64,000 bases of DNA from Ctena decussata (lineage: Eukaryota; Mollusca; Bivalvia; Lucinida; Lucinidae): positions 77,336,667 to 77,400,666 of the forward strand of contig OZ022509.1 of assembly GCA_963989385.1 (NCBI GenBank), read 5' to 3'. The position numbers and the translations under genes are program-made. Every line of letters starts with the position of its first letter. Positions within the stretch are counted from its first letter, which is position 1. The notes beneath the pieces are model-generated. The model saw nothing but the letters and a program-made list of their open reading frames with translations. It did not search any database and was not told where the DNA came from. This document shows, piece after piece, positions 1-13,000 of this stretch.

Positions 1-220
1 AACATTGTCCCCGTGTCACTTTATATGCCAAGTTTGGATAAAATCCGTAATAAAAGCAACTTAAGGAAGTGCACACAACGTGTGAAGGCGAGGGATGGTG
101 GAGGAGGGGGAGGGGGAGGGACCTGCGCAGAACACTACGTAGTACTGCCAGGAGGTAGGGTCAAAAAAATAAATACGTGATACGAGAATAGGAATTTGAT
201 TAAAGTTTCAGCAAAATACT

Positions 221-296
221 GGAGAAGGACGGGATCGAACCCATGACCGATGGTTAACATGCAGGTAGCTTAACCACTACACCACAGACTCTTCTG
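221..296 (-). mobile_element. tRNA-like SINE head
   Basis: The minus strand gives TGGTGTAGTGGTTAAGC (A box type) and GGTTCGATCCC (B box). The acceptor and anticodon arms do not pair well, so it is a SINE head rather than a working tRNA. Confidence 0.6.
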
Positions 297-300
297 CAAA

Positions 301-1150
301 CAGAGGAACGTAAACCGGACGGACGTTCAGACGTCAAGCGGAAATTCATAGTTCCTGCGGTATATTTAATTATAATTTCACAAATTACACAGTTAGAACG
401 ATCTAGTCCTACACTGTTTGTTAGCTCAACCATGTCTCAGATTTGACATCATTACAGCCTATGCATTTTAGGAGGTCTGATCAGGTCTGATCTAGGTCCA
501 CAGTGTATTTTACATGATGTGAGTCTAACTGGAGTGAAGCTGGAGTCTCCTCCACGAAGTCGAGGTGGAGTGAAGAACGTGAATACCAAATCTATACTTG
601 AACTTCACTCACTCAAGGCTTCCTCGAGCGTCACTTCAACCGACCTTATTGGAGTTCGAGTCGAGGCGGAGTTTGAGTTCAGTTTGTGAATATGGGCCTA
701 AGTCTTTTTATTTATCTACAGTAGATAGCCTCTCGAGTATAGCAGCTATTCTGTTCTTGGGCGTAGCATTTTCTGTTATTGAGGCCTGTATATTGACTAT
801 AATTTAAAAGTCACGATTTCGGTTTCAAATTCTAAAGAATAAATTTGTATTGCACAGTTAGTTGTTTACTGAATACGGCAATAGCTGTATAGATTGGGGT
901 ACCTTAACCATTTAACCCATTCATGCCCATTAAATCCTAGCGTCCCATACAGAGACTTAGGCAAACAGTGCAGACTCAGATCAGACGCCGCAAATGCGGC
1001 TCTGACAGAGTCTACACTATTTGTAAACGACAAATGTGTATTTCTCTTGTCAATGTCTGGTTTAGATTATTTCTATCATTTTTATTTTATTTCAAGGAGA
1101 CATACACATATGTCTTTTGCAAGGAGTGTAGACTGTACTTTTTAAAACAT
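301..1150. other. No gene seen
   Basis: Apart from the mini-hairpin at 961-1024 I see nothing that can be annotated; the short ORFs have no splice context or recognisable protein pattern. Confidence 0.5.
961..1024. repeat. Mini-hairpin GCAAACAGTGTAGAC family, copy 1
   Basis: Outer arms GCAAACAGTGCAGACTC and GAGTCTACACTATTTG pair; the inner stem GCCGC-AAAT-GCGGC is private to this copy. Total about 64 bases. Confidence 0.75.
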
Positions 1151-1156
1151 ATAGAT

Positions 1157-1384
1157 ATGAGCCGCGACACAAGAAACCCAAGTGCATCCAGCGCAGACTC
1201 AGATCAGCCTGGGCATCCGCCCAGTCTGATCAGAGTATTTGATGTGCGCTTAAAGAATAGGTAAGGATCTAAGCTAGCTCCATGCGGACAGCGAGGACTC
1301 TGATCAGACTGGACGGATGCCCAGGCTGATCTGATTCTTCGCTGGTCGCACGTGCCACTGTTGGTTCTCTCGCGTCACGGCTTA
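1157..1384. mobile_element. GCCGCGACACGAG foldback (MITE-like), copy 1
   Basis: The left arm GAGCCGCGACACAAGAAACC and right arm GGTTCTCTCGCGTCACGGCT are inverted. Inside lie paired AGACTCAGATCAGCCTGGGC and GCCCAGGCTGATCTGA blocks around a CATGCGGACAGCGA centre. This copy has diverged arms. Confidence 0.8.
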
Positions 1385-2039
1385 ATTATGGTTTGTATAC
1401 TGACCGGTCTGATATTTCTGTCCAAATAATGAGAATTTGTACGGTAACATAATTTGATGAAATGATGTAGATATTGTGAAACTTTATATGCAGCTTTAAC
1501 ATTTTTCAGATTTTTCATCAAAAAGATGGCTTTCAGTATGAACCATCCAGGAAAATTGCATGAACATGATGAAATGATATGGATTTTGTGAAATGTTATA
1601 TGCAACTTTAAAATTTTTGAGAATTTTTGTTTCGAGAAAATGTGCCTATCGAGCAGAGAAGATTCAGAACAGCCTACCCATCCGTGAAGTCTGATCAAAG
1701 TCTTTGCAGTTCCCATGAACATGAAAAACGAAGTCTCTTGACAGTATTATCACACATGCTGAGCCTTAGCCGTTCACACAGGATACAAAGCCCCTTTCTA
1801 ATGGCTTTTTGTCATGATTAAATTCAGAATAGGCTCAGTAATGTTATCCACTGTCTATCTCTGTTTAATAAGTACTATAACTGGAAGGTTGTCCAGGGAC
1901 AACTGGTCGTGCCCGCTGTTTGCTATAGTGGCCTATAAGTATGTCAAGACTAAGTAACTGCTTCACCCTGGAAAGAAGCTAAACAACATCATGCTTAGCC
2001 AGCATATTCCTTCTTTTTTTTCAAATTATCACAAAAAAA

Positions 2040-3140
2040 AATAAGTAGAAGTGACGACCCAGACAAGCTCAATTCATGACAATTACAATATCTGACCTTC
2101 AAGTGTGACCTTGACCTTGGACCTACCCAAACACATATGTCACTTGACACTTCCACTCATCAAGAAGAACAATTGTGCCAAATTCTTTTGAAATCTATCC
2201 GTAAATGTAGAAGTAATGGCTCGGACAAGCTCAATTTATGACCATTTTATCATTTGACCTTCAAGTGTGACCTTGACTTTGGACCTACTTGAACAATTGT
2301 TCCAAATGGCACTAGTACTTCTACTCATCAAAGAGAACAATTGTGCCAAATTATTTTAAAATCTATTCGTAAATGTTGAAGTTATGGCTCAGACAAGCTC
2401 AAATTAGGGTCATTTTATCATTTGACCTTCAAGTGTGATCTTGACCTTGGACCTACCTGAATAAATTTTCCAAATGGCACTTTTAAAATTCAAGGAAAAC
2501 AATTGTGCCAAATTATTTTGAAATCCATCCATAAATGTAGAAGTAATGGCTCGGACAAGCTCAATTTATGGCTATTTTATCATTTGACCTTTAAGTGTGA
2601 CCTTGTCCCAAGACCTACCTGAACAAATGTTTCAAACGGCACTTCTACTTATCAAGTAAAACAATTGTGCCAAATTATTTTGAAATCCATCCGTAAATGT
2701 AGAAGTTAGGGCTCGGACAAGCTCAATTTATGGCCATTTTATCATTTGACCTTCAAGTGTGACATTGACCTTAGACTTACATGGACAAATGTTTCAAATG
2801 GCACTTCTACTTATCAAGGAGAACAACTGTGCCAAACTATTTTGAAATCCATCCGTAAATGTAGAAGTTATGGCTCGGACAAGCTCAATTTATGGCCATT
2901 TTATCATTTGACCTTCAAGCGTGACCTTGACCTTGGACCTACATGAACAACTGTTTCAAATGGCACTTCTACTCATTAAAGAGAACAACTGTGCCAAATT
3001 ATTTTGAAATCCATCTGTAAATGTAGAAGTTATGGCCCGGACAAATCCGGACGGACGGACGGACGCACGCACGCACGGACATACACTGAACTGACATTGT
3101 AACAACTATGTCTCGCTCACCGCAAGCGGACTCGACAAAA
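2040..3140 (+). repeat. About 160-bp tandem repeat array with TGACCTTGACC motifs
   Basis: Six to seven diverged units of 160-168 bases share CAATTGTGCCAAATTATTTT, CTCGGACAAGCTCAATTTATG and ATTTGACCTTCAAGTGTGACC. The array ends in a GGAC/GCAC microsatellite (3047-3080) and a small hairpin CCGC-AA-GCGG (3121-3130). The plan matches the other tandem-core elements, but I could not identify a matching 5' end. The short ORFs here are repeat artefacts. Confidence 0.8.
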
Positions 3141-3586
3141 ATTAAGGTCAATAGCAATCCTTTCAGGGGAAGCAAACTCTGCCATTTTTATTTTTGCCTC
3201 ATTCTAAAAAAGGAAAGAATATCCTCTATGAAGGAAATTCATAAGTTCTCTGAACTTGTTTTCTGACTTTAATACTATAGGTATATGGTTTTGGTATATA
3301 AGTATAAAACATGAAATAAAATATTGTTTAACCAAAAGAAAGCATTTGCTCTCTTCGGAGCTAGCTCTTTGCTTAAGAGTACATCAATTTGGAAGGGGTG
3401 CGTCATCCAGGGAATACATCAATTTAGAAGGGGTGCGTCATCCAGGGAACAAGAAAAAACACAGAGCCGTCATCTCAATGGGGGCCATATCTGAAAGGAA
3501 GGAAGTTCGTCTAGGAGTATTTTTTTCCTATAAGAGTATACGCCTTTTCGGAAGAGCTTTGTCCTCCAGGGAAGCAAATAGGGTTC

Positions 3587-3720
3587 GAGGTTATAAAACT
3601 TGAGAATAATCTCAAACTCAAAATAAAGCACACTGATTGGCTGCTTCCGAGCATGTGCTCGGAAGCAGCCATCAGTGAGCTTTATTTTTAGTTTAAGAAT
3701 GTACTCAAGTTTATAACCTC
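3587..3720. mobile_element. GAGGTTATAAAACTTGAG palindrome family, copy 1
   Basis: An almost complete palindrome of about 134 bases. The arm GAGGTTATAAAACTTGAG, CTCAAACTCAAAATAAAGC, ACACTGATTGGCTGCTTCCG meets its complement at GAGCATGTGCTC. Confidence 0.87.
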
Positions 3721-3917
3721 CGGGCCAGGATGTCTTGATTTGAAAAAAAAATGGCGCAAACACATGGCGCTGTATCCACGTATCTTAAGAGCTGCCCCCA
3801 TCGAAGAAGGGGTTCTCCCAACAGGGGTGCAAATACCTTTCTATTTGAGTTGGCTCCTTTATTATAAAAATAGCTGCTATACGATGGAGGTAATCCCATA
3901 AACATTGAAAAACTTAC

Positions 3918-4044
3918 GTGTCACCAATTCAACTCTCGTTTGATCCTCCAGTATGTTCAAACTCCGAACAGCCGCGGCTTCTCTGACAAACCCTTTCTTT
4001 ACTTCGGTTAACACTACAGCGACATCTATCTGCACAAGCTGAGT
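3918..4044 (-). CDS. SEA gene exon 7: end of SEA domain
   Basis: After aatctttcag the exon reads TQLVQIDVAVVLTEVKKGFV, then REAAAVRSLNILEDQTRVELVT, ending ACAC|gtaagt in phase 1. The pattern helix, SLNI, then a final strand is the usual end of a SEA domain. Two more in-phase AG sites (before CTT and before ATA) could shorten the start by two or five residues. The gene must continue before base 1; I found no convincing next exon in 1-3917. Confidence 0.72.
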
Positions 4045-7000
4045 CTGAAAGATTGTTTTTTATATTATTTTGGTATCATTTATACCGATAAGCACCGTGC
4101 ATTTACTTGATAAAACAATACAAAACATAAGAAGTTAAACACGCGCATGAAAGATACAACGGAAGTGTTCCGTGGCTTGCTAATCACTGCTGAGGATAAG
4201 ACAGACAGAATGAATGTGTTTCACTTATTCCCATTGAGATCCCTAATTACTTATTTGCAAGTCATAGTAAGGCACTGTAAAAAGAATAAAAATAATTCCA
4301 CAGTAATGAATAAAACAAAACCTAAACAACAAAATTAACAATTCATGTACAAACACATAATTTTCACAGCCAGATTAAAATTCCGAAGACAAATGAGCCG
4401 CGACACGAGAAAACCAACAAAGTGGTTGTGTGCCCAGCGTAGACTCAGATCAGCCTGGGCATCCGCCCAGCCTGAATAAATTACCGTATACGCGGTAATT
4501 TTCACGGGTTCAAATTTTCGCGGTTAAAGGGCGAAAACATAAACATTAATTTTCGCGATTTTTAATTTTCCCGGTAAGCAACATGCGCAAAAAGCAAAAT
4601 TTCTTCATTTTCACCTGAGCCAGTTCTTTCATCAACCTGCGGCAGGGCCGCAGTTTAATGAAACAAGTAGCCCAAAGGGCAACAATTGCTCACCTGAGAG
4701 ACATTGTAAACCTATAGGAATATTTAAGATGCTCAAGGGCAGCTAACTCCACAGTCAGTGGTCCAATCAGGCTGAAAATTAAACTCATCCGAAACATTAT
4801 GTATGCCCTCATTTAATATATGCAAGTTTAAAAAGTATCCATTCAAGAGCACAATAGACAGAGCTGTCAAGGGCAGCTAACTTCTTAGTGGCTGGCCTGA
4901 TCTGGCCAAAATTTGAATTTGTTTAAGATATTATGCATTTCCTCATTACCTGCAAGTTTGAAAAGGATCGGATCAGTAGAAACCAAGAAATAGTGGCGAC
5001 ATTGATTTTTTGGATGCTCAGGGCAGGTACTCCATAGTCAGTGGTGGGATCTAGCCGAAATGCTAACTAATCCAAGCTTTTATGCATATCCTCATTACCT
5101 GCAAGTATGAAGAGGATCCGATGAAAAATGAAAATGTGATGATTTTTTTCAAACGCTCAAGGGCAGCTAACTCCGTAGTCTGTGCTCGAATCCGGCCAAA
5201 TTTCGAACTCATCCAAGCTCTTATGTATGTCATCATTACCTGCAAGTATGATAAGGATCTAACCAAACACTTTGATTGCAGCACCCTGAAAGTCAAACTT
5301 GCTCGAGATATTGTCATGCTCTACATTTGTGTGAATTTATTTTAAAATCCATTGAGAAATGTAGGTGCTAGAGCGATGACAAAGTTTTTCTAAAAATAGC
5401 CACAGTGACCTTGACCTTGGGCACAGCATCTTGAAAGTCGAACTTGCTTGAGATATTGTCATACCCTACATTTGTGTCAAGTTATTTCAAAATCCATGGA
5501 GAAATGAGGTGCTAGGGCGATGACAAAGTTTTTCTAAAAATAGCAACAGTGACCTTGACCTTGGGCACAGCACCCTGAAAGTCGAACTTGCTCGAGATAT
5601 TGTCATGCCCTACATTTGTGTGACATAATTTTAAAATCCATTGAGAAATGTAGGTGCTAGAGCGCTGACAAAGTTTTTTTCTAAAAATAGCCACAGTACA
5701 GTGACCTTGACCTTGGGTGCAGCACCCTGGAAGTCAAACTTGTTTGAGATATTGTCATGCCCTACATTTGTGTCAAGTTATTTCAAAATCCGTTGAGAAA
5801 TGTAGGCGCTAGAGCGATGATCAATTTTTTCTAATAATAGCCACAGTGACCTTGACCTTGGGTGCAGCACCCTGAAAGTCAAACCTGCTCGAGATATTGT
5901 CATGCCCTACATTTGTGTGAAGTTATTTTAAAATCTGCTGAGAAATGTAGGTGCTAGAGCGCTGACAAAGTTTTTCTAAAAATAGCCACAGTGACCTTGA
6001 CCTTGGGCGCAGCATCCTGAAAGTCGAACTTGCTCAAGATATTGTCATGCCTTACATTTGTGTGAAGTTATTTTAAAATCTGCTGAGAAATGTAGGTGCT
6101 AGAGCGCTGACAAAGTTTTTCTAAAAATAGCCACAGTGACCTTGACCTTGGGCGCAGCATCCTGAAAGTCAAATTTGCTCGAGATATTGTCATGCCTTAC
6201 ATTTGTGTGAAGTTGATTTAAAATCCGTTGTGAAATGTAGGCAATAGAGCGATGACAAAGTTTTTCTAAAAATATGTGATGACGTTGTTTTCTCCATTAT
6301 AACACTATGTTTTTTTTCAAACGCTCAAGGGCAGCTATCTCCGTAGTCTGTGCTCGAATCCGGCCAAATTTCGAACTCATCCAAGCTCTTATGCATGCCA
6401 TCATTACCTGCAAGTATGATAAGGATCTAAGCAAAAACAGTTGAGAAAACGTGATGACGCCATTTTCCCCATTATAACCCTATGGGATTTTTTTTCAAAC
6501 GCTCAAGGGCAGCTAACTCCGTAGTCTGTGCTCGAATCCGGCCAAATTTCGAACTCATCCAAGCTCTTATGTATGTCATCATTACCTGCAAGTATGATAA
6601 GGATCTAATAAAAAACAGTCGAGAAAACGTGATGACGCCATTTTCCCCATTATAACCTTATGGGGACTATCTGTTGTCATGGAAACCAGAGTTCTGAGCT
6701 GATCGGCACCAAAACCTAATGCAGCCTTTTCCCCACCCAAATGATGCTTCAGATAAAATTTGATTGCGATCGGCCCACTGGTCTCTGAGATATTTATGTT
6801 TGAAAGTGTTGACGCATGGACCCACGGACCCACGGACGGACGACGGCTCGACTCCCATCCTATAAGCTCACCTCTGAGCCTTCGGCTCAGGTGAGCTAAA
6901 AACTGGCTCATGTGAAAACTGTACCAGAATTTACCGAAGCAAACAGAAACAAAATATATGGTCACTGTGCCTACTGTAAATATTTGGCATTTTAATATTT

Positions 7001-10000
7001 GCGGTTTCTAAGTGACCGCGAAATATGGCGAAAAATGAAACACCGCGAAAACTATCGCGTATTCGGTACCTACGAGGTGCGCTTTTACTATGTATTCCAT
7101 ATCTTTTCAAATGAAAAAAAAATGCTAAAACAAAAACAATAAAATCGATTTTGTGATAACATAAAGACAAAAACTCGATTTTGCGACACCAAACAAGCGA
7201 TTTTGTGCCACACTGTGATATCTAAGATTCGCTTTCTGGTATCACAAAATACATTTATTTGTTAAGCACTATATTTATGATATTGAAAAAGTGTGTGGTG
7301 AATATAGCAGAACAGTAATTCTAATGGACTAACTCGCCATGGGAAGATCGTCTTTATAATCACAGACCAAAAGGCCATTCAGTCTCTTGAGGGGATGAAG
7401 AATGGAAATTGGGCAAGCTTCCATGAATTGAAGTTTACTGCAAAGAATTCCAGGTGTTAGAAATATTCTAGAAAAATTCAGTATGACACGGACTTTTTCA
7501 TGTGAGGGGAAAATGCCCCCGTCCTTTAGCTTAATAAATACAGTACCTTGCTTTTCCAAAACACTGTCGAGACTTTGGCAATGACACTACCCTCACTGAA
7601 AAGAAGATATGAGAAATTATCACATTTTACAGAACAAGTACAAATCACCGAGGAAATCCTAACACTGCTTTTATGCTGTATTTTCCTAAGCCATTCTATC
7701 CGCATACAACCCTAGCTTTTCGCTTTAATGGCATAAATGCCATTAATATCAACACAATGCACAGTTGCACATAGAAAGAAGGTTTAGATATTCCCTACTC
7801 ACACCGGGTAGGCGGCAATCAAAAACGCTCTTAACAATCGATTAACGCAGATCAAAACCAGTTAGAAACAGCGTTTTCGATTGCAAATTGGCGACTAGTC
7901 CGGTGGTTTAAGAGTGAAATTTTAGATTTGTGGGCACTTTCGCGGCATGACGGGCAACCGGGCTCATTGAAGCCACTAAACCTACCTAAAACCATTTTGC
8001 CCGGTTGCCAGCTCAACAGACGTCATATAAGGTCAAGATTGGGTCAAAGGTCATTTGGTGCATTTCTATATACCAGTTTGTGAGTGAATTATTGAATTAA
8101 TAGAGACTTTCGCGAAATGAGAGGCAACTATGACAAAGGAGTACGTAACATACCATAAAAGTTTTTGCCATATTGCCGACGTCATATTTAATCATAAGTG
8201 GGTCAAAGGTCAGTAAGTACACTTTTGTATAGTGGCTTACTATATCATTTATTCTAAAAGCAGTCGTTTGAGTTACCAATAGCCCATAGGCCTGCCCCAC
8301 CAATCTGCATGAGAGGCCTTATACACTTTTTGTTTTTCCAAAAACATATAACAACATTGTTACCATTCAACATGATACCATTCTCTGCTATCTGACTTCA
8401 AAGTTGGTGCGTTTGACAGTTATCGCCAATTTAAATACGTTACCATATCAGTCTGCTTAATTCGTATGTTACTATACCTCTTATTCAAATGAATATTGAA
8501 ACGTATATTAATCTTGCTATTGACAAAAAGCATCGTGCTGTTTCTCTATACAATCATATAAGCTATCTCCTATAGAGCATAACTGTTGCCTACGTTACCG
8601 AGTTTATTTTTCTCCAATTTAATGAACAAACATATTTTGGATAAATTTACCATTTTACTGAAACCAGCTAATATTTACATTTTACCTTAATGCAAATAAA
8701 AAGAAAAATGTAAGTGTATCAAACTATGCAGAAAATTACACCGTTACATACGTTACCGGGCATGTCTAATCAAAAGCATAAACCAGAAACATGGCCATTG
8801 ATATTATAAACAGCATCATACGGCCTGGCACTACAAAGATCTACTTTGATCTTAAACAGATGAGGCGATGCAATGTTCTAAATATAGATGTTTGGTTATT
8901 AGAGCCTGAACAATGGTCTGCTAGGCAATTTTGCAGATGCCTGGGGCGGTACATTTGCCTCTTCTGAAGTATTTTAGTCAGTCAGCTAGCACTATATAAT
9001 TGAAAGTGACAATTTTTCGAGAGAATTTAAACTTGTTCTAGAGTGTTGACAGAGAGCAAACTTAGTTGAAGAACAGATAGAACTGTCTATACAATTGTGG
9101 TTTTTAGGTAGTCGAACAAGATAAAGATGCAGACAGAATATAATATGGAATCACATAACAGAGAGCAATGACTCTCAAGGGGCTTTGTTGTAGCCTGAAT
9201 TTCTAAAACCATTTTAATATCTCCTCTTTTTTTTCTTACTCTGTGCTGGTACCACAGACTTTGTAGATGTCTGGCAATACACTGTCTGGCACTGAATTCT
9301 GCCCATATTTATATAAAAGAAACAACTGTCATGACCATATCTCTAGCGGTATTTCGGTAAATTGAGCAGGTGCCATAGTTGCAGCGGCATAGGCAGGTAC
9401 CATGATATATGCTGATGTCTTTCAATAGCCTGACCTGACATCACAGTGTTTACAGACGTGTCTAGTAGATGAAGATGGTACCCTTTTATCTAAAGACGTC
9501 TTTGTAAAGCCTTATCTGCAGTGTTACGTACGTTACGAAGTATGTATTACCACACACGGATATTAGCATTATAGGGTGTGCTTTTATGGCTGCCACTAAA
9601 GTGGTATTTTAGCATACTGGCAGAGGACATTTGGTGGCCAGAACTGGTATGCTAATCACACAAGGTGACTAACAGAAGCCTGAGGTGTTAAAACACAGAT
9701 GTCTTGTAGTGTGCTTAGCCAGCATAGCAGTGGCAAACGTGATCTGTACTCTCGCACAACAGTCGCCTTTCCGGTTTTCACTTAATGCTTTGACTGTTAT
9801 CACAACCTATTCAGACGAGTTACTTGAGCTGGTGTAACAGTCGGCCATTTGAAGTCTGAAGCTTGCACTACAGTAAAGGTCTTGTTGTTGCCAGAGCTTG
9901 AACAACAGCATCAGAAATGTTAAATAGTAGACTGTGTCGATGATTAAGTCCCCTTAGTGATTTGTAGTGTGGCAAGAGCCTATCACACAGAGTGTGATGT

Positions 10001-13000
10001 TCTACTTGAGTGTGGCCATAATATTTTACCCCTTCTCTTTCAAACATACATAAAGTCTATGTATATTTACACCTTGAATTATAACTGGTTTCATTCATTT
10101 ATGATATCGTAACCGTTGACAAATGTAGTATTAAGATAGCTGGAGTAATAGTGTATAAATCTTGCCATTGGGGATGGCTGGCGCTAATTCTACAATTTTC
10201 AACCCTCCTCCCCACCCCCCCCCACCCCCAACCTCCTTTATTCATCTGGTTCCGTTTATATTTATATAGTAAGCAGCATATCGTTAAATATTTTACATGT
10301 ACCGTATGCATATTTATACGCAGATACAGTTTCAAGCCAGTGTTACTATTATAACTTTTACAAAAAAATTAATATATTCCAAGTACGAAATTCACTTCCT
10401 ATTATGTAAACTACACAGGCTAACGAAGTCAGTTTTAGTCCACTAAATGGCTATGCAAAACAAAACATAGGATGACTTAGTTGTGAGGAGCAAATGTATG
10501 AGCTTCGAATGCATTTAATCAGAATAATATGGAACTTTAAGAAATAATGACACACAAGGTTTGAATACAGCAAACTAGGTTTGATTTGATGTTTTCCTGA
10601 GATATTCTGAAAAGTGTAAAACACGCCTCGTGCAACCTGAAGCAGCTGAGTCATTATATCAGATAGCCCTATAAGCTCTGTAGCCACTTAATTAAGGTGG
10701 TGATAATCACTGATTTGGGGCAAAGACAAAAATCTGCATAAAACACTCAAAATACCACTGATCTTTCCAAAACTTAGCATATGCCTTCTTTATGTTGTTT
10801 CTGACAATTCAGACTCCCAAAATGCAGCATTTGTTAATGATAAAAAGTGTTTTATAAGGAAAGATCAAAGGGTAATTTTGTGCGCAATAATCTGAAACTA
10901 GACAATCACTAAAGGTGATGAATGCCCCCGCCATATGCCTCACTAGAAAAGTAATGTGTTAAAACATATTTGTGTGAAGTTACATCAAAATCTGTCAATA
11001 AATAAAGGTGCTAGAGGGATGACTGAGTTTTTCTTAAAAAAAGCAACTGTGACCTTGACCCTGGAACTACAACCCTGAAAGGTTAACTTGTCCAAGATAT
11101 TGTCATACTTAATATATGTGTGAAGTTCTATCAAAATCAGTTAATAAATAAAGGTGCTAGAACCATGACAAAGATTTACATGTACCTATAATAGCATCTG
11201 TGACCTTGACCTTGGACCTACAATGATGAAACGTAAATTTGTCCCAGATATTGTCAAGCTAAATATTTGTGTCAAGTTATGCCAAAATCATTCCAGAGGG
11301 AGGACAGCATATTTTCTAAAATAGCAAATATGACCTTGACCTTTACCCTGAAATTCTGGATCACGAACTTGTCCAAGATATTGTCACATTAAACACTTGA
11401 GTGAAGTTACATCAAAATTGTCAATGAATAGAGGAGTCGAGGAATGATAAAGTTTTTTTCTAAAAATAGCAACTGTGACCTTGATCTTGGACCTGCGGTG
11501 CTGAAACAGTAATTTATTCAAGATATTGTTATACTTAACATTTATGTGAAGTTACATCAAAATCAATCTATAAGTGAAAGCGCTGGAGCAATGCCCTAGT
11601 TTTTCTGAAAATAGCAACTGTGACCTTGACCTTCATCCTACAAACCTGAAACGCAAAGTTGTTCAAGGTACTGTCATACCCAATAAAGCTGTGATGTAAT
11701 ACCAAAATCTGTTAATAAATGAGGCCGCTAGAGCGACGATAAAAGGTGAGATTGTATTTAAGCTATGGAAATATGGTCAAAATATGTATGACCTTGGACC
11801 TGCGGTGCTGAAACAGTAATTTATTCAAGATATTGTTATACTTAACATTTATGTGAAGTTACATCAAAATCGATCTATAAGTGAAAGCGCTGGAGCAATG
11901 CCCTAGTTTTTCTGAAAATAGCAACTGTGACCTTGACCTTCATCCTACAAACCTGAAACGCAAAGTTGTTCAGGGTACTGTCATACCCAATAAAGCTGTG
12001 ATGTAATACCAAAATCTGTTAATAAATGAGGCCGCTAGAGCGACGATAAAAGGTGAGATTGTATTTAAGCTATGGAATATGGTCAAAATATGTATGTTAT
12101 TCAAGGGGACATAATTCTGCAATAAAGACCTGACTGAAAGTTCTGTTTCCTTTATGCACATGTTCAATGCATGTCTGAACTGTGTTACAAGTTTCAAATC
12201 CCTACATCAAATACAATTGGAGGAGTTGCAGAGACAAGAACAGTACTACAAATGTGAAATATGGTCAAAATATTTATGTTATTCAAGGGGGACATAATTC
12301 TGCAATAAAGACCTTAATCAAAGTTCTGTTTCCTTTATGCACATGTTCAATGAATGTCTGAACTGTGTTGCAAGTTTCAACTCCCTACATTAAATACTGT
12401 AGGAGGAGTTGCGGAGACAAGAACAGTACTCAAATGTGAAATATGGTTATAATATGTATATTATTCAAGGGGACATAATTCTGCAACCAAGACCTTAATC
12501 AAAGTTCTGTTTCCTTTATGCACATGTTCACTGCATGTCTGAACTGTGTTGCAAGTTTCAACTCCCTATATCAAATACTGTAGGAGGAGTTGCGGAGACA
12601 AGAACAGTACTCAGATGTGAAATATGGTCAAAATATGTTTATGATTCAAGGGGACATAATTCTGCAATAAAGATCTTAATCAAAGTTCTGTTTCCTTTAT
12701 GCACATGTTCAATGCATGTCTGAACTGTGTTCCAAGTTTCAACTCCCTGCATCGAATACTGTAGGAGGAGTTGCGGAGACAAGAACAGTACTACAAAGTG
12801 TGACGGACGTACGTATGTACGTACGTATGTACGTACGGAAGGACAAGGGCAAAACTATATGCCCCTCCCCACTTCGTGGCGGGGGCATAAAAAAAATATT
12901 GTTATTGAAAATACACTTAGTGCTGACAGTTCCTTGTTGCATAATGGAGAGCGAGCTAGCAATTATTTTTTCAAACTCTTTCACACATTATCAGGCTGAG

